A stretch of DNA of 64,000 nucleotides from contig CAVPFB010000010.1 in NCBI GenBank assembly GCA_963703665.1, positions 357,977 through 421,976 of the forward strand, in the 5' to 3' direction. The stretch's first letter is position 1. Every line of letters starts with the position of its first letter. Under the pieces are notes generated by a model. The model had not been told where the DNA came from. It was given only the letters and a program-made list of their open reading frames with translations, and searched no databases. This document shows positions 51,123 through 61,034 of this stretch, one piece after another. Source of the stretch: AP-15 sp963703665. Its GTDB lineage: Bacteria; Pseudomonadota; Alphaproteobacteria; ATCC43930; CGMCC-115725. The position numbers and the translations under genes were made by a program.

Positions 51123-52085
51123 ATGAATGGGTTGACGCACCGCACCGTCGAGACCAACGGCATCCGCATGCATTTGGCCGAACGGGGCGAGGGTCCGCTT
51201 GTCCTCATGTGCCACGGCTTTCCCGAATCCTGGTATTCGTGGCGTCATCAACTGCAAGCGCTCGCCGAGGCCGGGTTCCATGCGGTTGCGCCCGACATGC
51301 GCGGCTACGGGCAAACCGACCGGCCGGCGGAAATCGACCGGTACACTTTGCTGCATCTGGTCGGCGACATAGTGGGGCTCGTCGACGCGCTTGGCGCCGA
51401 GCAGGCGGTCATCGCGGGCCATGATTGGGGCGCGCCGGTGGCATGGCACGCGGCGCAGCTGCGTCCCGACCGGTTCCGCGCCGTCATCGGCCTCAGCGTG
51501 CCGTTCCGGTCGCGCGGCAAAGTGCGGCCAACCACGGCAATGCCGCAGACCGAAGACGCCGTTTGGTACCAGCTCTATTTTCAGGAGCCGGGCGTCGCCG
51601 AGGCGGAATATGACCGCAACGCGCGGGTCGTCTTCCGCGTCGGCAGGATCGCGATCTCGGGCGACGCTCCGCCGGCCACTCGCCCCTTTGGCATGGTTCC
51701 GCGACAAGGCAGCCCGTTCCGCTGGAACGCCGAGCCGCCGCCGCTGCCCGCTTGGCTGAGCGAGGCCGATGTCGATTTCTACACCGCCGAGTTCACCCGG
51801 ACCGGGTTCCGCGGCGGGCTCAACTGGTATCGCAACATCGACCGCAACTGGGAATTGTTTGCTCCGTTCGATGGAGTGCCGATAACGGTCCCGGCGCTCT
51901 ACATGGCCGGGGAGCGCGACCCGGTCGTGAAATTCCCCGGCATGGACCGACACATCGCCGATCTCGCGACGTTTGTGCCGCAATTGCGCGGGACGGTTAT
52001 GCTGCCGGGCTGCGGCCACTGCATCCAGGAGGAGCGCGCGCCCGAGGTCAACGGCGCGATGATCGATTTCCTCCGCGGTCTCTAA
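51123..52085 (+). CDS. Epoxide hydrolase-type alpha/beta hydrolase
   Basis: The 320-residue enzyme begins MNGLTHRTVETNGIRMHLAERGEGPLVLMCHGFPESWYSWRHQL (HGFPE oxyanion loop). 'AVIAGHDWGAPVAWHAA' has the Asp nucleophile in a GxDWG turn, typical of epoxide and haloalkane hydrolases. 'GVPITVPALYMAGERDPVV' and 'MLPGCGHCIQEERAPEVNGAMIDFL' supply the Asp and His. The cap region carries two or more Tyr, needed for epoxide opening. It is the middle gene of the dioxygenase operon. Confidence 0.9.
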   Translation: MNGLTHRTVETNGIRMHLAERGEGPLVLMCHGFPESWYSWRHQLQALAEAGFHAVAPDMRGYGQTDRPAEIDRYTLLHLVGDIVGLVDALGAEQAVIAGHDWGAPVAWHAAQLRPDRFRAVIGLSVPFRSRGKVRPTTAMPQTEDAVWYQLYFQEPGVAEAEYDRNARVVFRVGRIAISGDAPPATRPFGMVPRQGSPFRWNAEPPPLPAWLSEADVDFYTAEFTRTGFRGGLNWYRNIDRNWELFAPFDGVPITVPALYMAGERDPVVKFPGMDRHIADLATFVPQLRGTVMLPGCGHCIQEERAPEVNGAMIDFLRGL

Positions 52086-52134
52086 AATGCGGAGGCGTTG
52101 CGCCCAACTCGATTGAACCTGGAGGAGAGGGAAG

Positions 52135-52920
52135 ATGCGCTGGATACGGTTCGAGACCAACGGCCACGCGGCTTACGGCATCGTCGACGGCGACACAGCG
52201 ACCGAGGTCACGGGCGACCCGTTCGCCGGCTACGAAAAGACCGCGGCCCGACACAAATTGTCCGCGGTCAAATTACTGGTGCCGGTCGAGCCGCGCACCT
52301 TTTATTGCGCCGGCCTCAACTATGCCGAGCACGTGATCGAGGCGGCGAGAAAACGCGGCCAGGAGCCCAATCTGCCGAAGGCCGCCGACATCGGCTACCG
52401 CGCCAACAACGCGCTGGTGGCGCACGGCCAGCCGATCGTCATTCCGAAGGACGCGACCGAGCGCTGCCAGTACGAAGGCGAGCTGGTCGCGGTGATCGGC
52501 AAGAAGGCGAAAAATCTCTCTGAAAAGGACGCGCTCTCCTGCGTGCTCGGCTGGACCATCGGCAACGACTTCAGCGAGCGCACCTGGCAGGCCGGCGACC
52601 GCACCCTGTGGCGCGCCAAGAACGCCGACACCTTCAAGCCGATGGGGCCGTGGATCGAGAGCGATTTCGACCTCGCCGCGGCGCACACGATCATCCGCGT
52701 CAACGGCGACGAAAAAATCCGCTTCAAGACCGACCACATGCTGTTCGGCCCGGCAACCTTTATCAGCCGGATGTCGCAATATCTGACGCTCTACCCCGGC
52801 GACGTCGTGTGGATGGGGACCGAGGGCGCTCCGGAAAACGTCAAGCACGGCGACATGATCGACATCGAGATCACCGGCATCGGCACCCTCAGCAATCCAG
52901 TGGTGCGCGAGGGTCAGTGA
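52135..52920 (+). CDS. Fumarylacetoacetate hydrolase (FAH) family protein
   Basis: The 261-residue protein has an N-terminal segment, then the FAH fold 'YCAGLNYAEHVIEAARKRGQEPN', 'CQYEGELVAVIGKKAKNLSEKDALSCVLGWTIGNDFSERTWQAG' with the metal-binding Glu, Glu and Asp, 'KPMGPWIESDFDL', 'INRMSQYLTLYPGDVVWMGTEGAP' in outline, and 'HGDMIDIEITGIGTLSNPV'. Members hydrolyse or decarboxylate 2,4-dioxo or 2-hydroxydienoate acids late in aromatic breakdown. The start has ggaggagaggga upstream. It closes the dioxygenase-hydrolase operon. Confidence 0.92.
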   Translation: MRWIRFETNGHAAYGIVDGDTATEVTGDPFAGYEKTAARHKLSAVKLLVPVEPRTFYCAGLNYAEHVIEAARKRGQEPNLPKAADIGYRANNALVAHGQPIVIPKDATERCQYEGELVAVIGKKAKNLSEKDALSCVLGWTIGNDFSERTWQAGDRTLWRAKNADTFKPMGPWIESDFDLAAAHTIIRVNGDEKIRFKTDHMLFGPATFISRMSQYLTLYPGDVVWMGTEGAPENVKHGDMIDIEITGIGTLSNPVVREGQ

Positions 52921-52970
52921 CGCGAGGTGTCAGGCCGAAGCGCTCTTCCTGTTGGGTTATCGCGAGCAAC

Positions 52971-53024
52971 GCGACGCAATCCCGAACCGCTGGAGCTCCT
53001 TCCATTTCGGGATTGCTTTGTCGC
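52971..53024. repeat. Inverted repeat between convergent genes
   Basis: GCGACGCAATCCCGAA (52971-52986) and TTCGGGATTGCTTTGTCGC (53006-53024) pair over most of their length. The sequence family ('gcgaagcaatcccg') is a known type of alphaproteobacterial intergenic repeat; a diverged piece lies near 9260. Placed between the FAH and OmpA genes, it could also end transcription from both sides. Confidence 0.5.
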
Positions 53025-53071
53025 CCTGCTCCTCGCAATGAGACCGCTCAACTTGGTCGAAGTTTGCTGCT

Positions 53072-53509
53072 CTAGCGTTTGATGATGATATCGACGCGGC
53101 GGTTGAAGACCGAGGGATCGCTCGAGCCGGTCTGCCCGATCGGTTCCTGCTCGACCATCGCGGGCGCTACGCCGTCCGCCGCCAACTGGTCGGCGACGAT
53201 CGAAGCGCGCGTCATCGCGAGATATTTGTTGGTCTGAACCGTGCCGGTGGCGCTGGCCCGCGCCTGGACCGTGATCGTTTTGGCGTCCGTCTCCTTGGCC
53301 CGCCGCGCGGCATCGGCGATGATCTTCTTTGCCCTCGGCGAAAGATAAGCGCTGAATTCGGTGAAATAGACCAGGTAACGAGGCACGCCGGCGCTTGTCT
53401 CGGCGGGACTTGCCGCAGCCGGACCCGTCTGCGCGCGCACCCCGATCGGACACGCCAGCACGGTCAGCACCAGCAGCAGACCGAAGGACCGTCGAAACCC
53501 GGAACTCAT
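53072..53509 (-). CDS. OmpA C-terminal-like domain protein, exported
   Basis: The 145-residue protein starts at the ATG at 53509 after ggggag. It has a signal peptide (MSSGFRRSFGLLLVLTVLACPIGVRAQ). An OmpA/MotB peptidoglycan-binding domain follows: 'YLVYFTEFSAYLSPRAKKIIADAARRAKETDAKTITVQARASATGTVQTNKYLAMTRASIVADQLAADGV' and 'FNRRVDIIIK'. The consensus Asp and Arg contacts are partly kept (NRRVDI). It likely anchors to the cell wall in the periplasm. It is not adjacent to porins or Tol-Pal genes. Confidence 0.83.
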   Translation of the reverse strand: MSSGFRRSFGLLLVLTVLACPIGVRAQTGPAAASPAETSAGVPRYLVYFTEFSAYLSPRAKKIIADAARRAKETDAKTITVQARASATGTVQTNKYLAMTRASIVADQLAADGVAPAMVEQEPIGQTGSSDPSVFNRRVDIIIKR

Positions 53510-53812
53510 CGTGCTCCCCACAGCATTCCCCACGCGGCAGTTGACCCTGGCCGCCCGCCGGCGGCCTCTCGTGTATGCGGCTTTGCCGGCCGATCCGCAA
53601 GGCTCGCCGCGGCCGGCGTGACCCGTGCATCGACAGCAATCGCCCGTCTTTATCCGCGGGGGCGATCCCTGATCCGGAAATCGCGAAAACCGCGCTGCTT
53701 CGTGCATCGGGCGGCCGGCTTCTCGTGTTGACCAGGGAGATGGCGGGTTTCGGCTTCGGTCCGCAAAGGCCGATTCGCCGCCGCGCGCCGGGCTTTCAAC
53801 GGGAGTGATGCG
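53510..53812. other. Gap between the OmpA-domain gene and a small gene
   Basis: The 303-base gap holds no frame or repeat that I can support. It contains the upstream regions of both divergent genes. Confidence 0.4.
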
Positions 53813-54121
53813 ATGTATCTCGCTCGATTTTCCTACGATGTGCTGCCGATCAACCGGCAGCGGGCGGTCGACTTCATTCGGCGCGAGGTCGAAGCGGCGC
53901 GCGCGAATGGGCTCAATGCCCGGTTGCTGGTGCCGCTGACGCGCGGCCCCGGCCAGGGCGCCTCACTGCAATTCGAGATCGAATTGAAGGGGCTCGATCA
54001 GCTCGACCAGTTCCGCAACCGCGGGGTCGGCTCGACCGAGGAAACCGGCAACTGGATGCACGCTTTCAGCGAGGTGCTGACGCAACCGCCCTGCGTCGAG
54101 ATCCTGCGCTTCGAGACCTGA
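53813..54121 (+). CDS. Hypothetical 102-residue cytoplasmic protein
   Basis: The protein reads MYLARFSYDVLPINRQRAVDFIRREVEAARANGLNARLLVPLTRGPGQGASLQFEIELKGLDQLDQF, then '..WMHAFSEVLTQPPCVEILRFET'. Alternation of two beta strands around helices, with no signal or membrane segment, suggests a small dimeric alpha/beta-barrel type of fold. No family is recognised. The start has gggag nearby. It precedes putA by 156 bases. Confidence 0.6.
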   Translation: MYLARFSYDVLPINRQRAVDFIRREVEAARANGLNARLLVPLTRGPGQGASLQFEIELKGLDQLDQFRNRGVGSTEETGNWMHAFSEVLTQPPCVEILRFET

Positions 54122-54277
54122 CGCGGAGCCTCCTCCCCCGCCTCCCAGCTCCGCGGCGGCGGATCTGCTCGACGCGGGGCGGGCGCACCACATTGGTGCG
54201 GAGTGACAGCGCCGATCGGAAACCAAATCTTTCCGGCGCGCAGGTCAAGCTGCGGACGGGCGAGAGGAGGCCCGTTT

Positions 54278-57200
54278 ATGGACATCGTGTTTACCCGCCC
54301 GCTGCCGGCGGCCTCGCCGTTGCGCGCGGCAATCCGCGACAGCACCCGGGCCGACGAGGCCGAGGCGGTGGCGCGCATTCTCGCCGCCGCCGAAATCCCA
54401 GCCGACGCCCGCAGCCATATTGCCGAGCGTGCGCGCGACCTCGTCGCCGCCGTCCGCCGCGACCGGGTCGGCAAAGGCGGCATCGATGCGTTTCTGCACG
54501 AATACGCGCTGTCCTCGCAGGAGGGGGTGGCGCTCCTTTGCCTTGCCGAGGCGCTCTTGCGCATCCCCGACGCGGAGACCGTCGACCGGCTGATCCGCGA
54601 CAAGCTCGGCGAAGCCGATTGGGCGCAGCATCTCGGGCATTCCGATTTCGGCCTTCGTCAACGCTTCGACCTGGGCGCTGATGCTGACCGGGAGGCTGTT
54701 GCATTCCGAGCGCGAGGTGCACGATCTGCGCGCCGCGTTGCACCGCTTTGTCGCGCGCTCGAGCGAGCCGGTGGTGCGCCAGGCGGTGACCGCGGCGATG
54801 CGCATCCTCGCCCGACAATTCGTCATGGGGCGCACCATCGCCGAGGCGCTCGACCGTGCGCGCCCCGCTGAGCGGCAGGGCTGGCGGCATTCTTACGACA
54901 TGCTCGGCGAGGCGGCGGTGACCGCGGCTGACGCGGCGCGCTATCTCCACGCCTACGAGGACGCGATCGCCGCGATCGGGCGCTCCGCGGCGGGCCGGCC
55001 CGCGGCCGAGGCGCCGGGCATCTCGGTCAAATTGTCGGCCTTGCACCCGCGCTACGAGATGGCGCAGCGCGATCGGGTGCTGGCGGAGCTGGCCCCGCGC
55101 CTGCTGGCGCTGGCGCAGCAGGCGAGCGCCGCCGGCATCGGCTTTACGATCGACGCCGAGGAGGCCGACCGCCTCGACCTGTCACTCGATCTGTTCGAGG
55201 CCTTGGCGCTCGCCCGCGGTCTTGCCCAGTGGGACGGGCTCGGCCTCGCGGTCCAGGCTTATCAGAAGCGGGCATTGCCGGTGATCGACTGGCTCGCCGA
55301 TCTCGCCCGGCGCGGCCGGCGGCGGCTGGTCGTGCGCCTGGTCAAAGGCGCCTACTGGGACAGCGAGATCAAGCGCAGCCAGGAACGCGGGCTCGACGGC
55401 TACCCGGTCTATACCCGCAAGCTGGCCACCGATGTCTCCTATCTGGCCTGCGCGCGCCGGCTGCTTGACGGCGGTACCGTGTTCTACCCGCAATTCGCGA
55501 CCCACAACGCGCATACCGTGGCGTCGGTCCTCGAGCTCGCCGGCGCACGGCGGGATTGGGAGTTTCAGCGGCTGCACGGCATGGGCGAGGCGCTTTACGG
55601 GCAGATTGTCGGCACCGACAAGATGGATCGACCATGCCGCGTCTATGCTCCGGTCGGCAGCCACGAGGAACTGTTGGCCTATCTCGTGCGGCGGCTCCTC
55701 GAAAACGGCGCCAACACCTCGTTCGTCAATCGAATCGTCGACGAGCGGCAACCGATCGATGAGATCGTTGCCGATCCGGTGGCGCGCCTCGCCCGGCTGA
55801 AGGTCAAGCCGCACCCGCGCATTCCGTGTCCGGTCGATCTCTATATGCCGGCGCGGCGGAATTCGCAGGGGCTCGACTTGAACGATCCGCCGGCCTTGAC
55901 GGCGCTGCGCGACGCGCTGACCGAGGAATTCCGCCGGCCGTGGCAGGCCGCCCCGATCATCGGCGGGATCGAGCAGTCGGGCGAAGGCGGCGCGGTGTTC
56001 GACCCGAGCGACCGCCGGCGGCGGGTCGGGACCGTCGTCATGGCCACGCCGGAGCAGGTCGACCAGGCGCTCGCCCGCGCCGCCGCGAGCGCCGCCGACT
56101 GGGATCGCAGGCCGTCCGGCAAACGGGCCGAGATTCTCGAACATGCGGCCGATCTCTTTGAAAAGCACCGGGCCCTGCTGATCGCGCCGATCATCCGCGA
56201 GGGCGGGCGCACCCTGCCGGCGGCGATCTCCGAAGCGAGGGAGGCGGTCGATTATCTGCGCTACTACGCCCTGCGCGCCCGCGCCGATTTCAGCGCTGCA
56301 GAGCAGCTGCCCGGACCGACCGGCGAGCGTAACCAGCTGGCGCTGCACGGGCGCGGGGTCTTCGCCTGCATTTCGCCGTGGAACTTCCCGCTGGCGATCT
56401 TCACCGGCCAGATCGCGGCGGCGCTTGCCGCCGGCAACGCGGTTGTCGCCAAGCCCGCCGAGCAGACCCCGCTGGCCGCGGCGGAGGCGGTCAGGCTATT
56501 GCACGAGGCCGGCATTCCCGGCGACGTGCTGCACCTGCTGCCGGGGACCGGCGAGGCGGTCGGGGCGCGGCTGGTCGGCGATGTCAGGATCGCCGGGGTC
56601 GCCTTCACCGGCTCGACCGAAACCGCGCGGTCGATCAATCAGCAGCTCGCCCGCCGCCCCGGCTCGATCGTGCCATTGATCGCCGAGACCGGGGGGCAGA
56701 ACGCGATGATCGTCGATTCCTCGGCATTGGCCGAGCAGGTGGTCGCGGATGTTTTGACCTCGGCGTTCGAGAGCGCCGGGCAGCGCTGCTCGTCGTTGCG
56801 CCTCCTGTACGTGCAGGACGATGTCGCCGACCGGCTGTTGGCGATGCTGGCGGGCGCGATGGCGGAGCTCGCGATCGGCGACGCGGCACTGCTCGCGACC
56901 GATATCGGCCCGGTCATCGACCAGCCCGCCCGCGAGACATTGGACAAGCACGCGGTCCGGATGGCGAGGGAAGGCCGGCTGATCTATCAGTGCACGCTGC
57001 CGCAGGGGCTCGAGCACGGCACCTTTTTCGCCCCGCGCGCCTTTGAGATCGACGGCGCCCGGCGGCTCGATCGCGAAGTGTTCGGCCCGATCCTGCATGT
57101 CGTGCGCTGGGCGGCCGGCCGCCTCGACCAGGCGCTCGACGATATCGAGGCGACCGGCTACGCGCTGACCCTCGGAATCCACAGCCGGATCGACGAGAAC

Positions 57201-57431
57201 GTCCGGCACATTCTGGCGCGCCTGCGGGTCGGCAACAGCTACGTCAACCGCAACATGATCGGCGCTGTCGTCGGCGTGCAGCCGTTCGGCGGCGAGCGGC
57301 TTTCCGGCACCGGCCCCAAGGCGGGCGGTCCGCACTATCTGCACCGCTTCGCCACCGAGCGCACGCTCGCCACCGACACCACCGCCGCCGGCGGCAACGC
57401 CACCCTCCTGTCGCTTCAGGAGGAAGGCTAA
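54278..57431 (+). CDS. putA: Bifunctional proline dehydrogenase/P5C dehydrogenase PutA (frameshifted)
   Basis: One extra T at 54646-54648 shifts the frame at codon 123. Removing it gives about 1050 residues. The chain has 'EADWAQHLGHSD-AFVNASTWALMLTGRLL', the PRODH barrel ('GISVKLSALHPRYEMAQ', 'RLVKGAYWDSEIKRSQERGLDGYPVYTRK', 'FATHNAHT', 'RVYAPVGSHEELLAYLVRRLLENGANTSFV') and a P5C aldehyde dehydrogenase ('ISPWNFPLAIFTGQIAAALAAGNAVVAKPAEQTP', 'AETGGQNAMIVDSSAL' and 'FESAGQRCSSLRLLYV' with the Cys). It oxidises proline to glutamate. No ribbon-helix-helix DNA-binding domain precedes the barrel, so this is the short type that does not repress its own gene. Confidence 0.94.
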
Positions 57432-57479
57432 AAGCGGGGCTGCGAAAAGCCCTCCTCACCCAGCCCCTGCCATGCCCTC

Positions 57480-57590
57480 CCCCACGCCGGGGAGAGTTAA
57501 GGTAGGGCTGGGTTCCCCTTCTCCGGCAATAAGGGAGAGGGCGCCGAGCGCAGTGAAGCGGGCGAGGGTTCCAGGGCGCCGATTGGCAGG
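57480..57590. repeat. REP-like sequence between convergent genes
   Basis: The segment combines 'ccccttctccggcaataagggagagggcg' type arms with 'gagcgcagtgaagcgggcg', which repeats in diverged form at about 23083-23102. It lies between the stop of putA and the stop of the CoA-transferase gene and can form imperfect hairpins. Confidence 0.4.
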
Positions 57591-57591
57591 C

Positions 57592-58795
57592 TCAGACCAC
57601 GCCGTCGGCGTGCAGGGCCTCGACCTCGCCGGGGCTCAACCCCAGCCAATCGCCGAGCGCTTCGGTGGTATGCTCGCCGAGCAAGGGCGCGGGCTTGACC
57701 GGGGCCGGGGCGCCGTCGAAGCGCACCGGCCAGGTGGTCATCGGCATCTGCCAATCGCCGTGATGCATGGTCTGCAGGATGCCGCGCTCCCAGAAGGTCG
57801 GTTCGTTGGTCAATTCCATCGAGTTCGAACACCGCACCCGCGGGCACCCCGGCGCCGCTGATCAGCGCCATCGCCTCTTCCTTGGTGTGCTGGCGGGTCC
57901 ATTGGGCGACAATCTCGTCGACCTCGGCCTCCCGCTCGACCCGCGCCGAAGCCTTGTCGTAACGCGGATCGCCGATCAAATCCTCGCGCCCGATCAATTT
58001 CAGCAATCGCGGCCAGTGCTGCGGGTTGGCGCGGCTGGTCAGCATGTAGACATAGTCGTTGGGGCCACCGGGCTTGCACGGAAAGATCCCCGATGGCGCA
58101 TTGCCGCCGGCTGGCCGGCGCGGCGCCGCTTTGCCGGACTGCGCCTGCCTGATGAACATGCCGCGGCTGTAATGCATGACCGAATCCTGCATCGCCGCCT
58201 GCAATTGCCGGCCCTTGCCGGTGCTGTTGCGCTGATAGAGCGCTGCGACGATGCTGAACGCCAGCAGCATGCCGGTGCCGGTGTCGCCGATCGTCGGGCC
58301 CGGCTTCAACGGCTTGCCGCCGGCTTCGCCGGTGATGCTCATGGCCCCGCCGACCGCCTGCGCGATCGGGTCGAAGCACAGCCCGTGCTCGTAGGGGCTG
58401 CCGGCGCCGAAGCCCTTGACCTGGGCATAGATGATGCGCGGGTTCAAGGCGCTGACCACGTCATAGCCGAGGCCCAGCCGCTCGACCACGCCGGGGCCGA
58501 AATTCTCGGTAAAGACATCGGCCTTCTTGGCCATGTCCTTGACCAATGCCAGACCGCGCTCGGATTTGAGGTTGACCGTGATCGAGCGTTTGTTGGCGTT
58601 GTAGATCATGAAGTAATAGGGGTCGGCGACGCCGCGACGGCCGGCTTCGCCGCCATCCGGATTCTCGACCTTGACGACATCGGCGCCCATCCAGGCGAGC
58701 GCCTCGGTGCAGGTGGTTCCGGCCTCGAACTGGGTCAGGTCGAGCACCTTGATGCCAGAGAGACAGTTCGGCGATACAGGAGTCGTTGCATCCAT
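57592..58795 (-). CDS. CaiB/BaiF family CoA-transferase (frameshifted)
   Basis: One extra base near 57824 shifts the frame; the corrected product is about 400 residues. It starts at the ATG at 58795 with aggag upstream. It contains 'GIKVLDLTQFEAGTTCTEALAWMGADVVKVENPDGG', 'RLGLGYDVVSALNPRIIYAQVKGFGAGSPYEHGLCFDPIAQAVGGAMSITGEAGG' with the catalytic Asp ('CFDP'), and after the shift 'MELTNEPTFWERGILQTMHHGDWQMPMTTWPVRFDGAPAPVKPAPLLGEHTTEAL'. It is a paralogue of the enzyme at 59677 with a very similar C-terminus (EVEALHADGVV against EVEALRTEGIV). It transfers CoA between acids; substrate unknown. Confidence 0.9.
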
Positions 58796-58884
58796 CTCCA
58801 CTCTCCTAACGGCGCAGCGCGGACCGCGCGTGGTTCGTAGGGCGGATTGTAATCCGCTCTGAACGGATGACGGGCGATAATCTT

Positions 58885-59505
58885 TCAGTTCATGCCCTCA
58901 GCCTGCAACGCCCGCTGCACCGCCGGGCGGCCCATCATGCGCTCGAAATGCGCCGCGCAATTCTTCGGCAATTGCAGACCGACCCGCTTGGCGCCCCAGT
59001 ATTCGACATAGAACAGCGCCGCATCGGCGATCGACAAATCATTGCCGCCCAGATAGTTCTTGCCTTCGAGCGCCTGGTCGACGACCGCGAAGCCCTTGTC
59101 GATGTTTTCGCGGCCCTGCGCCTTGACCTTGTCGTGGTCGGCGGCCGAAGGCGCGAAGCGCTCGGTCCGGAACAGCCGGGTGAAACCTTGGCTATGGATC
59201 GTGCCGACGACGTATTCCATCGCTTCGGCCGCCCGGATCATCGTCTCGCCGTCCTTGGGGATCAGATTCGCTTCCGGGTTTTGCATGCCAAGCCAAAAGG
59301 CGATGACCGGGAACTCGGTCAGGATCGAGCCGTCGTCGCGTTCGAGGGTCGGCACCTTCGATTTCGGGTTGATGCCGGTAAAGGGCGGCTTGTACTGCGC
59401 GCCGTCGCGGAAGTTGACGATCTCGGCCTGATAAGGCTTGCCGATCTCCTCCAACAGCACATGGATGCCGATCGAGCAGGCGCCGGGGGCATAATAGAGC
59501 TTCAT
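58885..59505 (-). CDS. Glutathione S-transferase family protein
   Basis: The 206-residue protein begins MKLYYAPGACSIGIHVLLEEIGKPYQAEIVNFRDGAQYKPPFTGINPKSKVPTLERDDG. This thioredoxin-fold domain has the beta-class Cys of 'PGACS' and the cis-Pro of 'SKVPTL'. The C-terminal helical domain has 'YLGGNDLSIADAALFYVEYW'. It conjugates or reduces with glutathione in the cytoplasm. It sits between two related CoA-transferase genes on one strand, 89 and 171 bases apart. The start at 59505 has gagga upstream. Confidence 0.93.
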   Translation of the reverse strand: MKLYYAPGACSIGIHVLLEEIGKPYQAEIVNFRDGAQYKPPFTGINPKSKVPTLERDDGSILTEFPVIAFWLGMQNPEANLIPKDGETMIRAAEAMEYVVGTIHSQGFTRLFRTERFAPSAADHDKVKAQGRENIDKGFAVVDQALEGKNYLGGNDLSIADAALFYVEYWGAKRVGLQLPKNCAAHFERMMGRPAVQRALQAEGMN

Positions 59506-59557
59506 CGCGGATTTCCTCACTTGGATTGAGGACTTCGATCAAACACTATTCGTCATT

Positions 59558-59623
59558 CCCGCGGAAGCGGGAACCCAGGGACATACGTCGAGACGCTAGG
59601 CCCTGGGTCCCCGCTTGCGCGGG
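59558..59623. repeat. Long inverted repeat between CoA-transferase and GST genes
   Basis: Arms of 23 bases at 59558-59580 and 59601-59623 pair at 20 positions around a 20-base loop. The sequence (cattcccgcggaagcgggaacccaggg type, followed by its complement) belongs to the common 'cattcccg' intergenic palindromes of alphaproteobacteria. As RNA it would form a strong hairpin between the two genes. Confidence 0.75.
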
Positions 59624-59676
59624 GGCGACGACAAAGGGCAGAAAAAAGGCAGCTCTACCTCGGCTCTGCCGCCGGG

Positions 59677-60911
59677 TCAGACAATGCCTTCGGTGCGCAG
59701 GGCCTCGACTTCGGCCGGCGCCGATGCCGAGCCATTGCTGCAGCACCTCGGCATTGTGCTGGCCCAACAGCGGCGACGGCTTGACCTTGGCCGGGGCGCC
59801 GTCGAAGCGCACCGGCCAGGCCGGCATCTGTCAGCTTGCCGGTCGTCGGATGCTCGACTTCTGCATGATGCCGCGCTCGGCGAGCGAGGGGTCGTTCAGC
59901 AGCTCGAGCGTGTCGAACACCGCGCCGGCCGGCACCCCGGCCTCGCCGATGATCTTCATCGCCTCTTCCTTGGTGTGCTGGCGGGTCCAGGCGGCGATGA
60001 TCTCGTCGACCTCGGCCGCGCGCTCGCCGCGCGCCGGCCCGGTGTCGTAGCGCGGGTCGCCGATCAGATCCTCGCGGCCGATCACCTTCAAGAGCCGCGT
60101 CCAATGCTCGGGGTTGGCGCGGCTGGTGAACACGTAGACGTAGTCGTTCGGCCCGCCGGGCTTGCACGGGTACAGCGCCGAGGGCGCCGAGCATGGCGCT
60201 CGACCGGCTGCTGCCGCCGCGCAGCTGGGCCTTGCCGCTCAGCTGGGTGCGCGAAAACGGCACCCGCATATAGTGGACCATCGCGTCCTGCATCGCCACC
60301 TGCAGCCGCCGGCCTTTGCCGGTGCGGTCGCGCTGGCGCAGCGCGGCGAGGATGCTGATCGCCATCAGCATGCCGGTGCCGGTGTCGCCAAACGACGGGC
60401 CGGGCTTGACCGGCGGCCGGTCGGCCTCGCCGGTGACGCTGATCGGGCCGCCCGCGGCCTGCGCGATCATGTCGAAGGCGAGGTTCTTCTCGTACGGGCT
60501 GCCCGCGCCAAAGCCCTTGACCTGGCAATAGATGATGCCGGGGTTCAGCTGTTTGACGACGTCATAGCCGAGGCCCAGCCGCTCGATCGTGCCGGGCGCC
60601 ATGTTCTCGACCGTGATGTCGGCCTTTTTCAGCATCTCCTTGACGATTTCGAGCCCGCGCGGCGCTTTGAGGTTCAGCGTCAGCGATTTTTTGTTGGCGT
60701 TGAACTGGTGGAAATACCACGGGTCGTCGTCGGGGTGGCCGGGCCGCAGCCGGCGGCCGGGATCGCCGGTCTTCGGGTTCTCGATCTTGACCACCTCGGC
60801 GCCGAGCCAGGCGAGCGCCTCGGTGCAGGACGGCCCCGCCTCGAACTGGGTGAAGTCCACGACCCGCACGCCCGCAAGACAATCGAGTTCCACGCCCTCT
60901 ATCGCTGCCAT
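59677..60911 (-). CDS. CaiB/BaiF family CoA-transferase (four frame changes)
   Basis: Reading through insertions near 60188, 59819 and 59713 and a deletion near 59860 gives about 411 codons. The product starts MAAIEGVELDCLAGVRVVDFTQFEAGPSCTEALAWLGAEVVKIENPKTGDPGRR. It contains 'FNANKKSLTLNLKAPRGLEIVKEMLKKADITVENMAPGTIERLGLGYDVVKQLNPGIIYCQVKGFGAGSPYEKNLAFDMIAQAAGG' with the catalytic Asp ('AFDM'). The C-terminal pieces are recognisable in two more frames and end 'EVEALRTEGIV'. It is a close paralogue of the enzyme at 57592. The net shift fits three insertions and one deletion. Confidence 0.88.
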
Positions 60912-61034
60912 CGCTCGTCACTCCTCCCGAAACATTCCTGCCGTCACTATAGCGCGTTCGCAGCGATGCGCGAGCCGGATTGCCAGCAGCCACCGGCTCG
61001 GCGACAGTGCGGCGAGCGACGGCGGGAGGCGGGC

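Noticed and set aside
53510..53707. Longer N-terminus for the OmpA-domain protein
   Set aside because: The extension is Arg/Cys-rich without structure, and the internal ATG at 53509 has a ribosome-binding site and begins a signal peptide.
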